Origin: Promicromonospora sukumoe
Lineage (GTDB): Bacteria; Actinomycetota; Actinomycetes; Actinomycetales; Cellulomonadaceae
Assembly (NCBI RefSeq): GCF_014137995.1
Contig: NZ_JACGWV010000001.1
Location: 2,728,001-2,792,000 of the forward strand
Direction of reading: 5' to 3'
DNA: 64,000 nt
Each line of letters begins with the position of its first letter. Position 1 is the first letter of the stretch. Of the stretch, positions 32,898-41,952 are shown in pieces. The notes beneath the pieces are model-generated. The model saw only the letters and a list, made by a program, of their open reading frames with translations, searched no databases and was not told the origin of the DNA. Made by a program: the position numbers and the translations under genes.

Positions 32898-33821
32898 TCA
32901 GCCCAGGTCCGAGATGTCGACGTCGGCGATCGCCGCGATGTCGACGAACGGCTGGAAGATCGACGGGTCCGGGTCGACGATCGGCTCGGTGCCCTGCATC
33001 GCCTCGAACATCGCGCCGAGGGACTCGGCGTTCTCCTCGACGAACACCTTCGGCAGGGCTTCCTTGAGCAGCTCGCGCTTGTCGTCGGCGAGCTCCTGGT
33101 CGGCGAGCACGGTGACCGCGACGGGCATCGAGGCGCTCTCGCCGATCGAGCGGGTCTCGCCCTTCTCGAACGGGAACATCGGGTCGCCGAGGCCCGCCAT
33201 GGACGGGAAGATCGTCGACGTGCAGGCGACGTCGGCCTGGCCCTCCTTGAGGGCGGTGAAGCTCATGTCGTGCCCGCCGCTGAACATCGGCGTGTAGTCG
33301 GCGTCCTTCTCCAGGCCGGCGTCGTGCAGCATGGCGACCGGCATGAAGTAGCCGGAGCTGGAGGCGGGGTCCGCGAAGGCGACGACGGTCTCAGGCGTGA
33401 CGTCGTCGAGCGACTCCAGGGGCGAGCCGTCGAGCACGAGGCACGTCGAGACCGGGTCGTCGTTGCCCGGCCAGGCGACCAGGGAGTCGACCTCGCCGGT
33501 GTTGACCGCGAGCGCGGACGGGAACCCGCTCATGAACCCGATGTCGACGTGGTGGTTGCGCAGGGCCTCGACGACCGCCGTGTAGTCGGGCACGTCGACG
33601 ATCTCGACCTCGCGGCCGGTCTCGGCCTCGACCAGGCCGGCAAAGGCCTCGATGGGGTTCTCGGCGCCGGGGTCCTCGCCGAGCGGGGTGGTGGCGAAGG
33701 TGATGGGGGCGTCCGGGTCCGACGCCGCGGCGTCGGCGGCGCCGGCCGACGCGGAGCAGCCGGCGAGCAGGACGGTACCGAGGGCGAGCAGGCCCAGAGC
33801 CGGGAGGGCGCGAGGGCGCAT
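32898..33821 (-). CDS. phnD: PhnD-like phosphonate/phosphite-binding lipoprotein
   Basis: A 307-residue exported lipoprotein with lipobox LLAGC at about residue 21. The mature part is a type II binding protein: ITFATTPLGEDPGAENPIEAFAGLVEAETG (N-terminal lobe), HVDIGFMSGFPSAL, ADPASSSGYFMPVAMLHDAGL (the PhnD ligand-loop region) and GGHDMSFTALKEGQADVACTS. It is the first gene of the phnD-phnC-phnE-phosphatase-tetR operon. The start MRPRALPALG is set by the signal peptide. A perfect AT-rich palindrome lies about 40-60 bases upstream. The ligand (phosphonate, phosphite or other) is unresolved. Confidence 0.88.
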   Translation of the reverse strand: MRPRALPALGLLALGTVLLAGCSASAGAADAAASDPDAPITFATTPLGEDPGAENPIEAFAGLVEAETGREVEIVDVPDYTAVVEALRNHHVDIGFMSGFPSALAVNTGEVDSLVAWPGNDDPVSTCLVLDGSPLESLDDVTPETVVAFADPASSSGYFMPVAMLHDAGLEKDADYTPMFSGGHDMSFTALKEGQADVACTSTIFPSMAGLGDPMFPFEKGETRSIGESASMPVAVTVLADQELADDKRELLKEALPKVFVEENAESLGAMFEAMQGTEPIVDPDPSIFQPFVDIAAIADVDISDLG

Positions 33822-34202
33822 CGGCGTTCCTTTCGGGAGAGCCGGGCGGTGCCCGGCGGGATATCGCGACTGGCGATATCGATATGGAACCCCGAGGAGA
33901 TGGCCGCGAATTACGAGACCGCGGTCCTGTAACGGAAGCACGGATGAAGATCGGGTGACCGGGCGGCGCCGGGACCGGAACCGGAACCTGGACCTGGACC
34001 TGGACCTGGAGCGAGGCGGAGCGGGGCCGGGCCGCGGCCGGAAGAGCGCTCGACCCTTCCTTCAGGAGAACGTGGGAGCTGGAGCCTGAATCGGGACCGA
34101 TGCCGGAGGGCGGCGCCGCAGCTTGACCGCAGCGCCGAGCGGGAGCCGGACCCGGTCCCGGTCTGGTGCCGGCCCCGGTGCAGGTGCAGGTGCTCTCCTC
34201 GA
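33822..34202. other. intergenic region with hexamer repeats
   Basis: 381 bases between phnD and the HNH gene. It holds the TetR-type palindrome near the phnD end. At about 33970-34015 there is a short tandem array of the hexamer CCTGGA and related GGAACC/GGACCT units. No convincing gene is seen in the rest. Confidence 0.6.
33860..33880. promoter_or_regulatory. palindromic TetR operator of phn-type operon
   Basis: GATATCGC and GCGATATC form perfect arms around GACTG, 39 bases upstream of phnD. Its AT-rich sequence stands out against the surrounding DNA, and a TetR gene ends the same operon, so autorepression is likely. Confidence 0.75.
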
Positions 34203-36293
34203 TCAGAACGGTGGTGCCCCCGGGTCGGACGGGTCGGGGGCGACTGCCGTCGGTGTGGCCGGGGCGTAGGCGCGGGGCAGGCGGCGTCCGGTGAGGGCAC
34301 GCATCGTCAGGTCGTTGCTCGTGCCCGGGTCGACCTGCTCCAGGTCGACCCGGGTGTCCAGCACCGTCGGCGGCCGGGTGTGCGTCCTGCCCGTGGGCGT
34401 GGTCCAGGTCGTGATCCCGGTGACCGGGTCGCGTTCGACGCCCCAGCCAGCATGGGTCTTGAACAGGTGGTGTCGACGACAGAGCGCGTGCAGGTTCCCC
34501 GCGTTCGTCTGTCCGGGCACGTTCCTGCCCGTGGCCCCGGCCCGCTCTCTCCACTGGTGGTCGAAGGGTTCGATGTGGTCCAGGTCGCACGTCGTCGCCG
34601 GGGTGTCGCACCCGATGAACGTGCAGGTCCCGTCCCTGGCCTCCACCGCCGCCCGGAGCACCTTGCCCGGTGTGTACGACTGGGACGAGTAGTCGACCAG
34701 GACCCCCGTGACCGGGTCCGTGAGCAGCCGCCGCCAGGTGGCGTCCTCGGCGAGGAGCCGCGCGACGTCTGCCGGGACCGGTCCGAACCCGTCCAGCTCA
34801 GCGGGCGCGTCGTCCAGACCCAGAAGCGTGCTCGCCGGGACGGTGACGCGGACGACCGGCCGGGTGGGCACCACCCGCACGACCGTCTCGTGCACGACGG
34901 GCGCCCGCCCACCGCAGGCGCAGACAGCGTCGGCCGCAGCGCTGGTAGCGGTGTCAGCGCCCGTGCTGTTCTCGGTGCTAGTGCTGATGTCGGCGCTCGT
35001 GCCGATGTCAGTGCCTGTGCCGATGTCAGTGCCCGTGGCGCTCGCGCCGGTGGTGCCGACCCGCGTGCTCGCCGTCGTACCCGTCATGTCGGACGTCGAG
35101 CCGCTGTCGGCCGACGCCGACCCTGGAGCTCCCGTGCCCACGGAGCTCGCCGCGCGCACGTTTGTCCCCGGGGCCCCCTCGGTCACGGTGGCCGCGAAGC
35201 GGTCCGCTGGCAGCAGCCGGCCCGTCACAATGCCGGTCAGGCAGTCCGCCCGGAGCTGGCCGAGGGTGCGCTCCTCGCCGGCGGTGTACCGGAGCTGGTG
35301 CGCCATGTCGTCGACGACGCCCCACACGGCCGCCGCGTCCACGGCGGGCAGGTACGCCGACAGCCAGCCCATGTCGTTCTCGGCCCGATCGAGCTGGACG
35401 TTGCGGTCCAGAGCCGCCGCCCGCGCGGTCTCCTCGGCGCCGTGCCGGGCCTTCGCGAAGGCCAGCAGCTTGCTCCGGAGCCAGCGCCACGTCCGGGACG
35501 GAGCCTGCGGCAGGTATCGGGCGATCGCCTCGGCCCGCTCGGCCACCGTGAGCTGCGCGGCGGAGCGCAGCAGGGTGTGCGCCTTGCGCACGTCGATCCG
35601 CCCCGAGACGAGAGCACTGATCACCGTGGGGTGCTGGGCACCGGACTCGGCCCGGACCACTACCTCGGACCCCTCGGCCTGCGTGATCGCGAGCTCGGCC
35701 GTGACCTGCCCGACCAGCGAGTCGTGGGCCAGCGGGTGGGTCTCCCGCGCGGCCCGCTCCGCCACGGCCTGCGCCTGCACGCCCGCCGCCCACGACTGCA
35801 GCCGGGCGCACGCGCCCACCAGCTCCCCCAGTACGTCGTCGGACAACGCGGCGAGCGCCGCCGACCCGGCCTCAGCTCCAGCCGGGAGATCGACTGCCGA
35901 ACCGGCCGTCGGCACCGCAGCGGGTTCAGCGGCAGGCACGGCGTCGGGTCCGACAGCAAGTCCGACAGCGGTCCCGACAACAGGTCCGGTGCCCGCGGCC
36001 TCGCACGGCGCGGCACCCAGCCCGGTGTACTCGGCGACCACTCGTGCCAGCTCCGCGCCGGGCGCGCCGGCCAGCGCCTCCCGCAGCACCTCGACGGGCC
36101 ACAGCGCCACCGGGCCGGACGACGCCGTACCGTCCGACAGACGACTCGACTCCGGTCGCGACGGAGCGCTCCGCAGGTACTGCTCGTCCCGCTCGGCGAA
36201 CAGCGCCTCACCTTCGGCGAACAGTGCGGGCGAGCCAGGCGTCGTCGGGCATGCTGCCGGCCGCGGGATCCTCGGCAGGAGGGGACGCCTCAT
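34203..36293 (-). CDS. DUF222 and HNH endonuclease domain protein (13E12 repeat family)
   Basis: A 696-residue protein. A long DUF222 region (about residues 145-345, LAALSDDVLGELVGACARLQSW onward) precedes the C-terminal HNH nuclease (about 565-650): CTFIGCDTPATTCDLDHIEPFDH and NLHALCRRHHLFKTHAGW, with zinc Cys residues and the catalytic His pair. This is the actinobacterial 13E12/REP-like family, which is highly multiplied in these genomes and of unknown role. A low-complexity Thr/Gly/Asp/Ser stretch (about 395-450, TGTDIGTGTDIGT) interrupts the middle. GGGAG precedes the ATG. A small open frame with its own strong ribosome site overlaps the 5' end, so a longer or frameshifted start is possible. 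Confidence 0.82.
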   Translation of the reverse strand: MRRPLLPRIPRPAACPTTPGSPALFAEGEALFAERDEQYLRSAPSRPESSRLSDGTASSGPVALWPVEVLREALAGAPGAELARVVAEYTGLGAAPCEAAGTGPVVGTAVGLAVGPDAVPAAEPAAVPTAGSAVDLPAGAEAGSAALAALSDDVLGELVGACARLQSWAAGVQAQAVAERAARETHPLAHDSLVGQVTAELAITQAEGSEVVVRAESGAQHPTVISALVSGRIDVRKAHTLLRSAAQLTVAERAEAIARYLPQAPSRTWRWLRSKLLAFAKARHGAEETARAAALDRNVQLDRAENDMGWLSAYLPAVDAAAVWGVVDDMAHQLRYTAGEERTLGQLRADCLTGIVTGRLLPADRFAATVTEGAPGTNVRAASSVGTGAPGSASADSGSTSDMTGTTASTRVGTTGASATGTDIGTGTDIGTSADISTSTENSTGADTATSAAADAVCACGGRAPVVHETVVRVVPTRPVVRVTVPASTLLGLDDAPAELDGFGPVPADVARLLAEDATWRRLLTDPVTGVLVDYSSQSYTPGKVLRAAVEARDGTCTFIGCDTPATTCDLDHIEPFDHQWRERAGATGRNVPGQTNAGNLHALCRRHHLFKTHAGWGVERDPVTGITTWTTPTGRTHTRPPTVLDTRVDLEQVDPGTSNDLTMRALTGRRLPRAYAPATPTAVAPDPSDPGAPPF

Positions 36294-36447
36294 GGAGCAC
36301 TCCCGCCAGGAGAGGCACCACGCACATGGGGTCGTCGGCCAGCGCGGCGGAAACGCCCTTCCGCTCGGACACCTCGCCCGGCCCTCGACCGGTCAAGAAC
36401 GACACGGTCGCCAAGCCTCCACCGCCGTCGGCCCGCTGCTTGCCCAT
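36208..36447 (-). CDS. small ORF overlapping 5' end of HNH gene
   Basis: A 79-residue frame with a very good Shine-Dalgarno site (GGGGGAGGTGGC about eight bases before ATG 36447). It shares 86 bases with the HNH gene in another frame. The product has no recognisable motif (MGKQRADGGGG start, PDDAWLARTVRRR end). It may be a leader ORF coupled to HNH translation, or the true N-terminus of the HNH protein separated by a frameshift. Confidence 0.4.
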   Translation of the reverse strand: MGKQRADGGGGLATVSFLTGRGPGEVSERKGVSAALADDPMCVVPLLAGVLHEASPPAEDPAAGSMPDDAWLARTVRRR

Positions 36448-36572
36448 GCTGCCACCTCCCCCGATACCCGGAAAACAATCAAAATTAAACCATGCACATC
36501 ATTCCTGCGGACGTTTGTTCGATCCTACGTGGAGCCACTGACGGCCGCTCGTTGTTCTGCCTGCCGCGTAAA
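36448..36572 (-). promoter_or_regulatory. AT-rich promoter region of HNH gene
   Basis: The stretch GGAAAACAATCAAAATTAAA (about 36469-36488) is by far the most AT-rich in this part of the window. It lies just upstream of the small ORF and HNH gene, so it probably contains their promoter. No exact -35/-10 pair is assigned. Confidence 0.4.
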
Positions 36573-36588
36573 CGGCGCCCTTCGGCGC
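36573..36588 (-). terminator. hairpin after PASTA kinase gene
   Basis: GCGCC and GGCGC pair around a four-base loop about 50 bases past the kinase stop. On the minus strand the stem is followed by CGTTTACG. It is a weak terminator candidate that would end the pst-kinase transcript. Confidence 0.45.
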
Positions 36589-36639
36589 GCACAGGGAGCG
36601 TCGGACCGATAGTCATATTGCGGGGTCAGGACGACCAAG

Positions 36640-39066
36640 TCAGGGCGGCGGCGACCCCGACGGCACAGGGTCGGGCTCTCCCACGAGCACCGTCACCGTG
36701 ACGCCCAGGCGCAGCACGGTTCGTGCGGGCGGCGCGGTGCCGACGACCGGGGTCCGCGGCGACGTCCCCGCGATGTCCGGCACCACTTCGAAACCGGCGG
36801 ACTCCAGCTCGGCCAGCGCGGCGCCCAGCGTCATGTCGGCCACGGCGGGCACCGCGTTCCGGCCGCTCGCCACGGTGACCGCCACCGCGGCGCCGGACTC
36901 CACGATCCGGCCGGGCGCGGGATGCTGTTCGAGCACCGTCCCGGCGAGTTCGGCCGAGTCCTCGCGGGTCACGTCACCGAGCGTCAGCCCGACGGCGCGC
37001 AGCGCCTCCTGCGCCTCCGTGAGCGTGCCCGTCAGCACGGGCACCGCGGAACGGTCCGCCGACGGCGGTCGAGCCGTCGCCGTCGGCGTCCCGGAGGAGG
37101 TCGCCGACGGTGACGCACTCGGGGCCTGCGATGCGGCGCCACTGCTCGGCGAACCCGACGGCGAGGCAGACTGCGACGCGGTCGACGCCGAAGGTGACGG
37201 GCTCGCCGTCGACATCGGTGCCGGCGTGAGCGACACGGAACCGCCGGCACTCGGCGAGTCCCCCGCTCCGGCCTGCGGCAGACCGGGGGCCGCGACTGCC
37301 GCCCACACCGCCAACCCCGCCAGGAGCAGGGCGAGCGCCACCGCGCCGACGCCGGCGGCGCCGGCCCGGCGCGCGACGACCGGTGCCGCCCCGGGCCCGT
37401 CCTCGACCGGCGCGAGGTACGCGAGGTCGGCGGTCCGGCGCGGTCCGTCGCCGCTGCCGGGGCCCGGGTCACCGTCGGGGCGCAGCTCGCCCGGGATGTC
37501 TCCCGCAGTGCGCTCCTCGTTGCTGTCCCCCGGCCCGGTCTGTTCGCCCGGGCCCGCGCCCCGCGCCGAGGTGGTCAGACGTTCCTCGTCCGGAAACGTC
37601 CCGGCCCCGTTGATACCGCCCGCGCCCGCTCCGGCACCCAAGGTCGGGACGGCTCCCGACGACGCCACCACACCCGAGGTCGCCCCTACTCCCGAGGCCG
37701 TCGCCACGCCCGCACCACCAACCCCGCCGATACCCGCACCCAGTCCAGGCCCCGCAGCCACACCCAAACCCACACCAGCACCAGCACCAGCACCAGCACC
37801 AGCACCAGCACCAGCGAACCCGACCGACCCCGCGTCCGCCGTCGTCCCGGCTATCGCGGCCGTCCCGGTCGCCCCCGCCGTCCAGGCCGTCCGGCCGATC
37901 GCCTCCGCGAGCGCCGTGCGCATCTCGGCGGCGTCCCGAAACCGGCGGACCGGTGTCTTGTTCATGGCGCGCGTCACGACGCGGTCCAGGGCCCGGGCCG
38001 CGGGGGCCAGCGCGGACGGCACGGGAGGCGGCGCCGAGACGTGCGCGCTGAGCACCTGGGCGTCGGTGTCACGCGGGAAGGGCGGGCGCCCGGTGAGCAG
38101 GTAGTAGAGGAGCGCTCCCGCCTGGTAGACGTCGCCGGCCACGCGGACCGGCCGCCCCTGGGCCTGCTCGGGCGACATGAACTGGGGGTTGCCCACGACG
38201 GTTCGCGCGCCGTCCGCGCCCGGTGCGCTCGGCCGGCCGACGCCGGGCCCCGCCCGGCCGGAGACGACGGTGCGCCCCGGTCCGTGCGCCGCGCCGAGCA
38301 CGGCCGTCACGGCGGACCCGTCGGAGCCGGGTCCGGTCCGCAGCACGTTCTCGCCCACGCGGAGCACGTCGTGCCCGACGACGCCACGCCCGACGGCGCC
38401 GTTCCCGACCGTGCCGTTCCCGACGGTGCCGTCCCCTTCGCCACGCCCAACGGTGCCGTTCCCGACGACGGCACGGCCCACGGCGGTCCGCCCCGCGGCG
38501 TCGGCCAGGCCGAAGTCGACGAGCCGCACGTGCTCCGCCCGCAGCACCTCGCCGGGGGCCGCACCGTGGAGCAGCACGTTCGCCGGGGACACGTCGCGGT
38601 GCACCAGCCCCGCGGCGTGCGCGACGCCGAGCGCGGCCAGCACACCGTCGAGCACCGCGGCGGCCTCGGCCGAGGGCAGCGGGCCGCCGTCGGCGACCCG
38701 TTCGCCGACGCTGCCGCCGTCCACCAGGTCCAGGGCGATCCAGGCGAGCACGGTCCCGGCGTCGTCGTGGACGCCGGAGCGCCGCACCGCCCCGATGTTC
38801 GGGTGGCGCAGCTCCTGGGCGGCCCGGGCCTCGGCCAGGAACGCGTCGCGGGCGGCGGCGTCGGCGCTCAGGTGCGGGTGCAGGATCTTGACCGCGACCG
38901 GGGCCCCGGCAGCACCAGCAGCACCAGCAGCACCAGCAGCGCCAGCAGCGCCAGCACCAGCCAGGTCCTCCGCCGCGAACACCGACGCCGTCCCGCCCAC
39001 GCCGAGCAGGTCGCCGAGCTCGTACCGTCCGCCGAACGGCACGCCCGACGGCGACCCGTCCGTCAC
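36640..39066 (-). CDS. PASTA-domain Ser/Thr protein kinase coupled to pstB
   Basis: An 808-residue membrane kinase with a GTG start overlapping the pstB stop (GTGA). The kinase domain (about residues 14-335) has glycine loop [18 protein letters not shown] lysine, catalytic [11 protein letters not shown] (D158, N163) and VDFGLAD. The Lys of the usual HRDxKxxN is Ser160. A Gly/Val/Asn repeat (VGNGTVG) is inserted after the DFG segment. One transmembrane helix ([22 protein letters not shown] split about 545-570) leads to a Ser/Pro linker and two PASTA repeats at the C-terminus, which normally bind peptidoglycan. It probably links wall state or phosphate to phosphorylation of neighbours. Confidence 0.85.
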   Translation of the reverse strand: MTDGSPSGVPFGGRYELGDLLGVGGTASVFAAEDLAGAGAAGAAGAAGAAGAAGAPVAVKILHPHLSADAAARDAFLAEARAAQELRHPNIGAVRRSGVHDDAGTVLAWIALDLVDGGSVGERVADGGPLPSAEAAAVLDGVLAALGVAHAAGLVHRDVSPANVLLHGAAPGEVLRAEHVRLVDFGLADAAGRTAVGRAVVGNGTVGRGEGDGTVGNGTVGNGAVGRGVVGHDVLRVGENVLRTGPGSDGSAVTAVLGAAHGPGRTVVSGRAGPGVGRPSAPGADGARTVVGNPQFMSPEQAQGRPVRVAGDVYQAGALLYYLLTGRPPFPRDTDAQVLSAHVSAPPPVPSALAPAARALDRVVTRAMNKTPVRRFRDAAEMRTALAEAIGRTAWTAGATGTAAIAGTTADAGSVGFAGAGAGAGAGAGAGVGLGVAAGPGLGAGIGGVGGAGVATASGVGATSGVVASSGAVPTLGAGAGAGGINGAGTFPDEERLTTSARGAGPGEQTGPGDSNEERTAGDIPGELRPDGDPGPGSGDGPRRTADLAYLAPVEDGPGAAPVVARRAGAAGVGAVALALLLAGLAVWAAVAAPGLPQAGAGDSPSAGGSVSLTPAPMSTASPSPSASTASQSASPSGSPSSGAASQAPSASPSATSSGTPTATARPPSADRSAVPVLTGTLTEAQEALRAVGLTLGDVTREDSAELAGTVLEQHPAPGRIVESGAAVAVTVASGRNAVPAVADMTLGAALAELESAGFEVVPDIAGTSPRTPVVGTAPPARTVLRLGVTVTVLVGEPDPVPSGSPPP
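37773..37816 (-). repeat. hexanucleotide repeat in kinase gene
   Basis: About seven tandem ACCAGC units (plus-strand view) encode an alternating Ala-Gly run in the kinase juxtamembrane linker. Unit length is a multiple of three, so copy number changes would lengthen or shorten the linker without a frameshift. Confidence 0.75.
38905..38957 (-). repeat. short tandem repeat inside kinase N-lobe
   Basis: Nine-base CAGCACCAG-type units encode Ala-Ala-Gly repeats between the glycine loop and the VAVK lysine of the kinase. This is an unusual place for a flexible insertion and it could vary between strains. Confidence 0.7.
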
Positions 39067-40052
39067 CCGAACCGGCCGTTCACGTAGTCGTAGGTGCGCT
39101 CGTCCTGCGGCTCGGAGAACATGGCCTCCGTGTCGCCGTGCTCCACGATCGCGCCGGGCGTGCCCTGGGCCGCGAGGAAGAACGCGCACTGCTGGGACAC
39201 GCGCTGCGCCTGCTGCATGTTGTGGGTGACGATCACGATCGTCACCTCCTTCTGCAGCTCCACCATGGTCTCCTCGATGACGCGCGTGGAGGTGGGGTCC
39301 AGCGCCGAGCAGGGCTCGTCCATGAGCAGCACCTTGGGACGCACGGCCAGGGACCGGGCGATGCACAGGCGCTGCTGCTGGCCACCGGACAGGCCGCCGC
39401 CGGGCTGGGCGAGCCGGTCCTTGACCTCCCGCCAGAGGCCGGCCGAGGTGAGCGAGCGCTCCACCAGCTCGTCCTTCTCGTCCCGCGACGCGCGCACACC
39501 GGTGAGCTTGAGCCCGGCCACGACGTTGTCGTAGATCGACATCGCGGGGAACGGGTTCGGCTTCTGGAAGACCATGCCGATGTCCTTGCGGGCGTCCTGG
39601 ATCTTCTTCCGGCGGTCGTAGATGTCCTCGCCGTCCAGGCGCACCTCGCCGGCCAGCGCGGCGATCGGCACGAGCTCGTGCATGCGGTTGAGGATGCGCA
39701 GGAACGTCGACTTGCCGCAGCCCGACGGCCCGATGAGCGCCGTCACCTGGCCGGCCGGCATGGTCAGCGACACGCGCTCCAGCACCTTGTGCGACCCGAA
39801 CCACGCGGACACGTTCCGCGCGTCGAGCACCGACAGGGCGGCCTCCGGCCGCGGGACGGCGGGGGCCGGCGCCCCGGGCGGGGCCTCGGGTCCGACGGCG
39901 GGGCCCACGCCGGGGCCGACGCCAGGGCCGACGGCGGGCAGCGTGATGGTCCGTCCGACGTCGGCGGGCGCGGGGTCCGTGACGGTACCGGCGGCGGCAC
40001 TCGCGGTGCCGGCAGCACCTCCGGTCCCGCCGGTCTGGTTCTCCGTGGTCAT
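39063..40052 (-). CDS. pstB: phosphate ABC transporter ATP-binding protein PstB
   Basis: A 329-residue ATPase. Walker [11 protein letters not shown]-loop [16 protein letters not shown], signature [19 protein letters not shown], Walker [14 protein letters not shown] and the switch His in [12 protein letters not shown] are diagnostic of PstB. The N-terminus carries about 75 extra residues rich in Gly, Pro and Ala ([14 protein letters not shown]), absent from typical 250-260 residue PstB proteins. It energises phosphate import by PstC-PstA. It sits about 11 kb from them (pstS end to pstB start), after the surface-protein genes, and overlaps the PASTA kinase gene. Confidence 0.95.
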   Translation of the reverse strand: MTTENQTGGTGGAAGTASAAAGTVTDPAPADVGRTITLPAVGPGVGPGVGPAVGPEAPPGAPAPAVPRPEAALSVLDARNVSAWFGSHKVLERVSLTMPAGQVTALIGPSGCGKSTFLRILNRMHELVPIAALAGEVRLDGEDIYDRRKKIQDARKDIGMVFQKPNPFPAMSIYDNVVAGLKLTGVRASRDEKDELVERSLTSAGLWREVKDRLAQPGGGLSGGQQQRLCIARSLAVRPKVLLMDEPCSALDPTSTRVIEETMVELQKEVTIVIVTHNMQQAQRVSQQCAFFLAAQGTPGAIVEHGDTEAMFSEPQDERTYDYVNGRFG

Positions 40053-40063
40053 GACTGGTCCTC

Positions 40064-41104
40064 TCAGAGCAGGTTCGGCAGCGCGTCCATGACGATGTCG
40101 GCGCAGGTCACACCGAGCGCGAGCAGCAAGGGGACGCCGATCAGCCAGGCGTGCCACCGCCCCCACGACGTCCACAGCCACCACAGGGCGACGCCCGCGG
40201 CCACGAAGAGCACGAGCACGAAGAACGCGGTGAACCAGGCGCCGTCGTCGCCCGCCATCTCCCGTTCCTCGGTGGGCAGCGCGGGCTCGGCGAGCACCTT
40301 CGTGGGGGTCTCCTGCACGTCGGAGACGAGCTGCGCGTCCACGTGCAGCACGCCGGACGGGAACAGCTCGAGCCCGTCGGCGGTCATCAGCTCCAGACGC
40401 CCCTGCCCGACGGCGAGCGGCTCGGGCAGCGGGTCGCCCGCGCGGCGCAGGCCGAAGACCTGGAAGGTGTGCGTGCCCTGGCCGGTGGTCACGCGGATCT
40501 CGTCGCCGGGCACGAGCCGGTCCAGGGCGCCGAACGGCCCGCCGTAGGTGAGCTGGCGGCCCAGGACCACGGCGGTCCCGGCCTGTCCCGGCAGCACGGA
40601 GTCGCGCCGGTGCCCGGGGCCCGACCGGAGCACCCGCGAGGTGGAGCTCTCCGCCACCACCTCGGAGACGCCCAGCGCAGGGATCTCCAGGAGCGCGACC
40701 GGCGTGCCCGCCGGGACCAGGTCCCCGTTCAGGTCGAGCTGGCCCACCGGCGTCTCGGCCTTGGCCAGCGACGTCCGCAGCTCGTCGTACGCCAGCACCT
40801 GGGCCCGGTGGTGCTGCGCCGCCGAGAACAGCGCCACGTGCGCCACGAACGCGAGCAGCAGCATCGACACCGTGAGGATCGCGGCCCCCGCCCACCAGCG
40901 GGTGTCGCGCGGGACGGGCTGCCGGGGCGTCGCCGCGGCCACGGCCGCCGCGAGGCGGGCGGTACGACGCCGGGCGCCCCACGTGGTGGGCCCGACGGTG
41001 TTGGGCACGGCGTAGGGGTTCGACGGGTCGGCGGGCGCCGGGTTCGGGTTGTCCGGCAGCCCCTGGGCGTCCTGGTCCTTGGTGTCGGTCACGGGGTTGC
41101 TCAT
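40064..41104 (-). CDS. sortase-fold membrane protein without catalytic residues
   Basis: A 346-residue membrane protein. A transmembrane helix (about 70-93) is followed by a sortase-like domain (about 130-255): [29 protein letters not shown] and [16 protein letters not shown] are clear class E/D sortase segments. The catalytic His site reads LGRQ (R183 instead of His). The TLxTC site reads LELMTADG (A242 instead of Cys). Two C-terminal transmembrane helices follow (about 273-291 and 302-322). It cannot be a classical transpeptidase. I infer a scaffold that binds sorting-like tails of the neighbouring surface proteins. It lies 11 bases before pstB. Confidence 0.8.
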   Translation of the reverse strand: MSNPVTDTKDQDAQGLPDNPNPAPADPSNPYAVPNTVGPTTWGARRRTARLAAAVAAATPRQPVPRDTRWWAGAAILTVSMLLLAFVAHVALFSAAQHHRAQVLAYDELRTSLAKAETPVGQLDLNGDLVPAGTPVALLEIPALGVSEVVAESSTSRVLRSGPGHRRDSVLPGQAGTAVVLGRQLTYGGPFGALDRLVPGDEIRVTTGQGTHTFQVFGLRRAGDPLPEPLAVGQGRLELMTADGLELFPSGVLHVDAQLVSDVQETPTKVLAEPALPTEEREMAGDDGAWFTAFFVLVLFVAAGVALWWLWTSWGRWHAWLIGVPLLLALGVTCADIVMDALPNLL

Positions 41105-41952
41105 CAGGCCGCCACCCCCGCGCTCCCGGCCACCGGCAGGCCGGCGCCGGGCGCCCGCATCAGCCGCACCACGTACCAGCCGCCCACCCCGGCGCCGGCC
41201 GCCCCGAGGCCGCCGCCGGTCCACCAGGCCCAGGCCGGGATGCCGCCGCCGGCCTGCGAGCCGGGCGCCGCCACCAGTACCTGGGCCACCGCGACCTGCC
41301 CGCACCAGCCCGTGAACTGCACCGCGCGCGGGCCGGCGGCCACCTCGTCCGGGAGGGTGACGGCGGCCTCGACCACGCCGCGGCCGTCCGCGCGCGTCGA
41401 CTCCACCCGCTGCGGCGCGGTGAACAGCACGACCTGCACCCGCTCGCCGTCCTCGAAGCCCTTCGCGCGCACCACCACCTCCTCGCCCGGGAGGCGGACG
41501 TCGTCGTCGAGCGTCGCCGGGTCGCCGTCGGCCGCGGGCTCGGTCGGCACGACGGGCTCGGCGGGCACGCACTTCCCGGACGGGCCGGGCGTGCTCGGGT
41601 CGTCGTCCGCGGGATCGCCACCGCCCCCGCCCGAGCCGCCTCCGCCCGCACCCCCGGCACCACCTCCACCGCCGACGCCGCCCCCGGCGCCCCCGCCCCC
41701 ACCCGCGCCGTTCCCGTCGCTCGCACCGGGCCGGGTCGGGTCCCCGGAGGGGTCGCCCGGGTCGTCCGTCGGCTCCCCGGTCGGGTCCTCCGTCGGCTCC
41801 TCGGTCGGCTCCTCCGTCGGGTCGACGTCGGGGATGGTCACGCTGATCCCGGTGTCCTCGCCCTCGTCGGCGTACCCCGCGCTGACCGGGCCGAGCACCA
41901 GCGCGGCGGCACCCAGCAGGACGACGGCGAGCAGCACGCGAGCCGCGCTCAT
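41104..41952 (-). CDS. TEEP-repeat, glycine-rich anchored surface protein
   Basis: A 282-residue exported protein. A signal peptide (1-28, ending SAGYADEG) is followed by a [17 protein letters not shown] repeat, a long poly-Gly linker (about 80-112) and a small folded beta domain (about 125-235, with two Cys in GKCVPAE and FTGWCGQ that may pair). A C-terminal transmembrane helix (about 237-262) ends in a short tail. There is no LPxTG motif. Its ATG overlaps the DUF916-like gene stop, and its stop overlaps the sortase-like gene. It is probably displayed on the cell surface. Confidence 0.75.
   Translation of the reverse strand: MSAARVLLAVVLLGAAALVLGPVSAGYADEGEDTGISVTIPDVDPTEEPTEEPTEDPTGEPTDDPGDPSGDPTRPGASDGNGAGGGGGAGGGVGGGGGAGGAGGGGSGGGGGDPADDDPSTPGPSGKCVPAEPVVPTEPAADGDPATLDDDVRLPGEEVVVRAKGFEDGERVQVVLFTAPQRVESTRADGRGVVEAAVTLPDEVAAGPRAVQFTGWCGQVAVAQVLVAAPGSQAGGGIPAWAWWTGGGLGAAGAGVGGWYVVRLMRAPGAGLPVAGSAGVAA

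Noticed and set aside
34940..35090. Ser/Thr/Gly repeat in the HNH protein as a separate small gene or mobile element
   Set aside because: It is in frame within the HNH coding sequence and flanked by its DUF222 and HNH domains; no inverted repeats or target duplications seen.
34203..36293. HNH gene as evidence of an integrated phage
   Set aside because: No integrase, terminase, capsid or att duplication occurs nearby; DUF222-HNH genes are widespread chromosomal repeats.
37773..38957. Short regular repeats as a CRISPR array
   Set aside because: Units are 6-9 bases, contiguous, in frame within a kinase gene, and without spacers.
40064..41104. Functional sortase for LPxTG anchoring
   Set aside because: The catalytic His and Cys positions are Arg and Ala, and no LPxTG-type motif was found in the neighbouring surface proteins.
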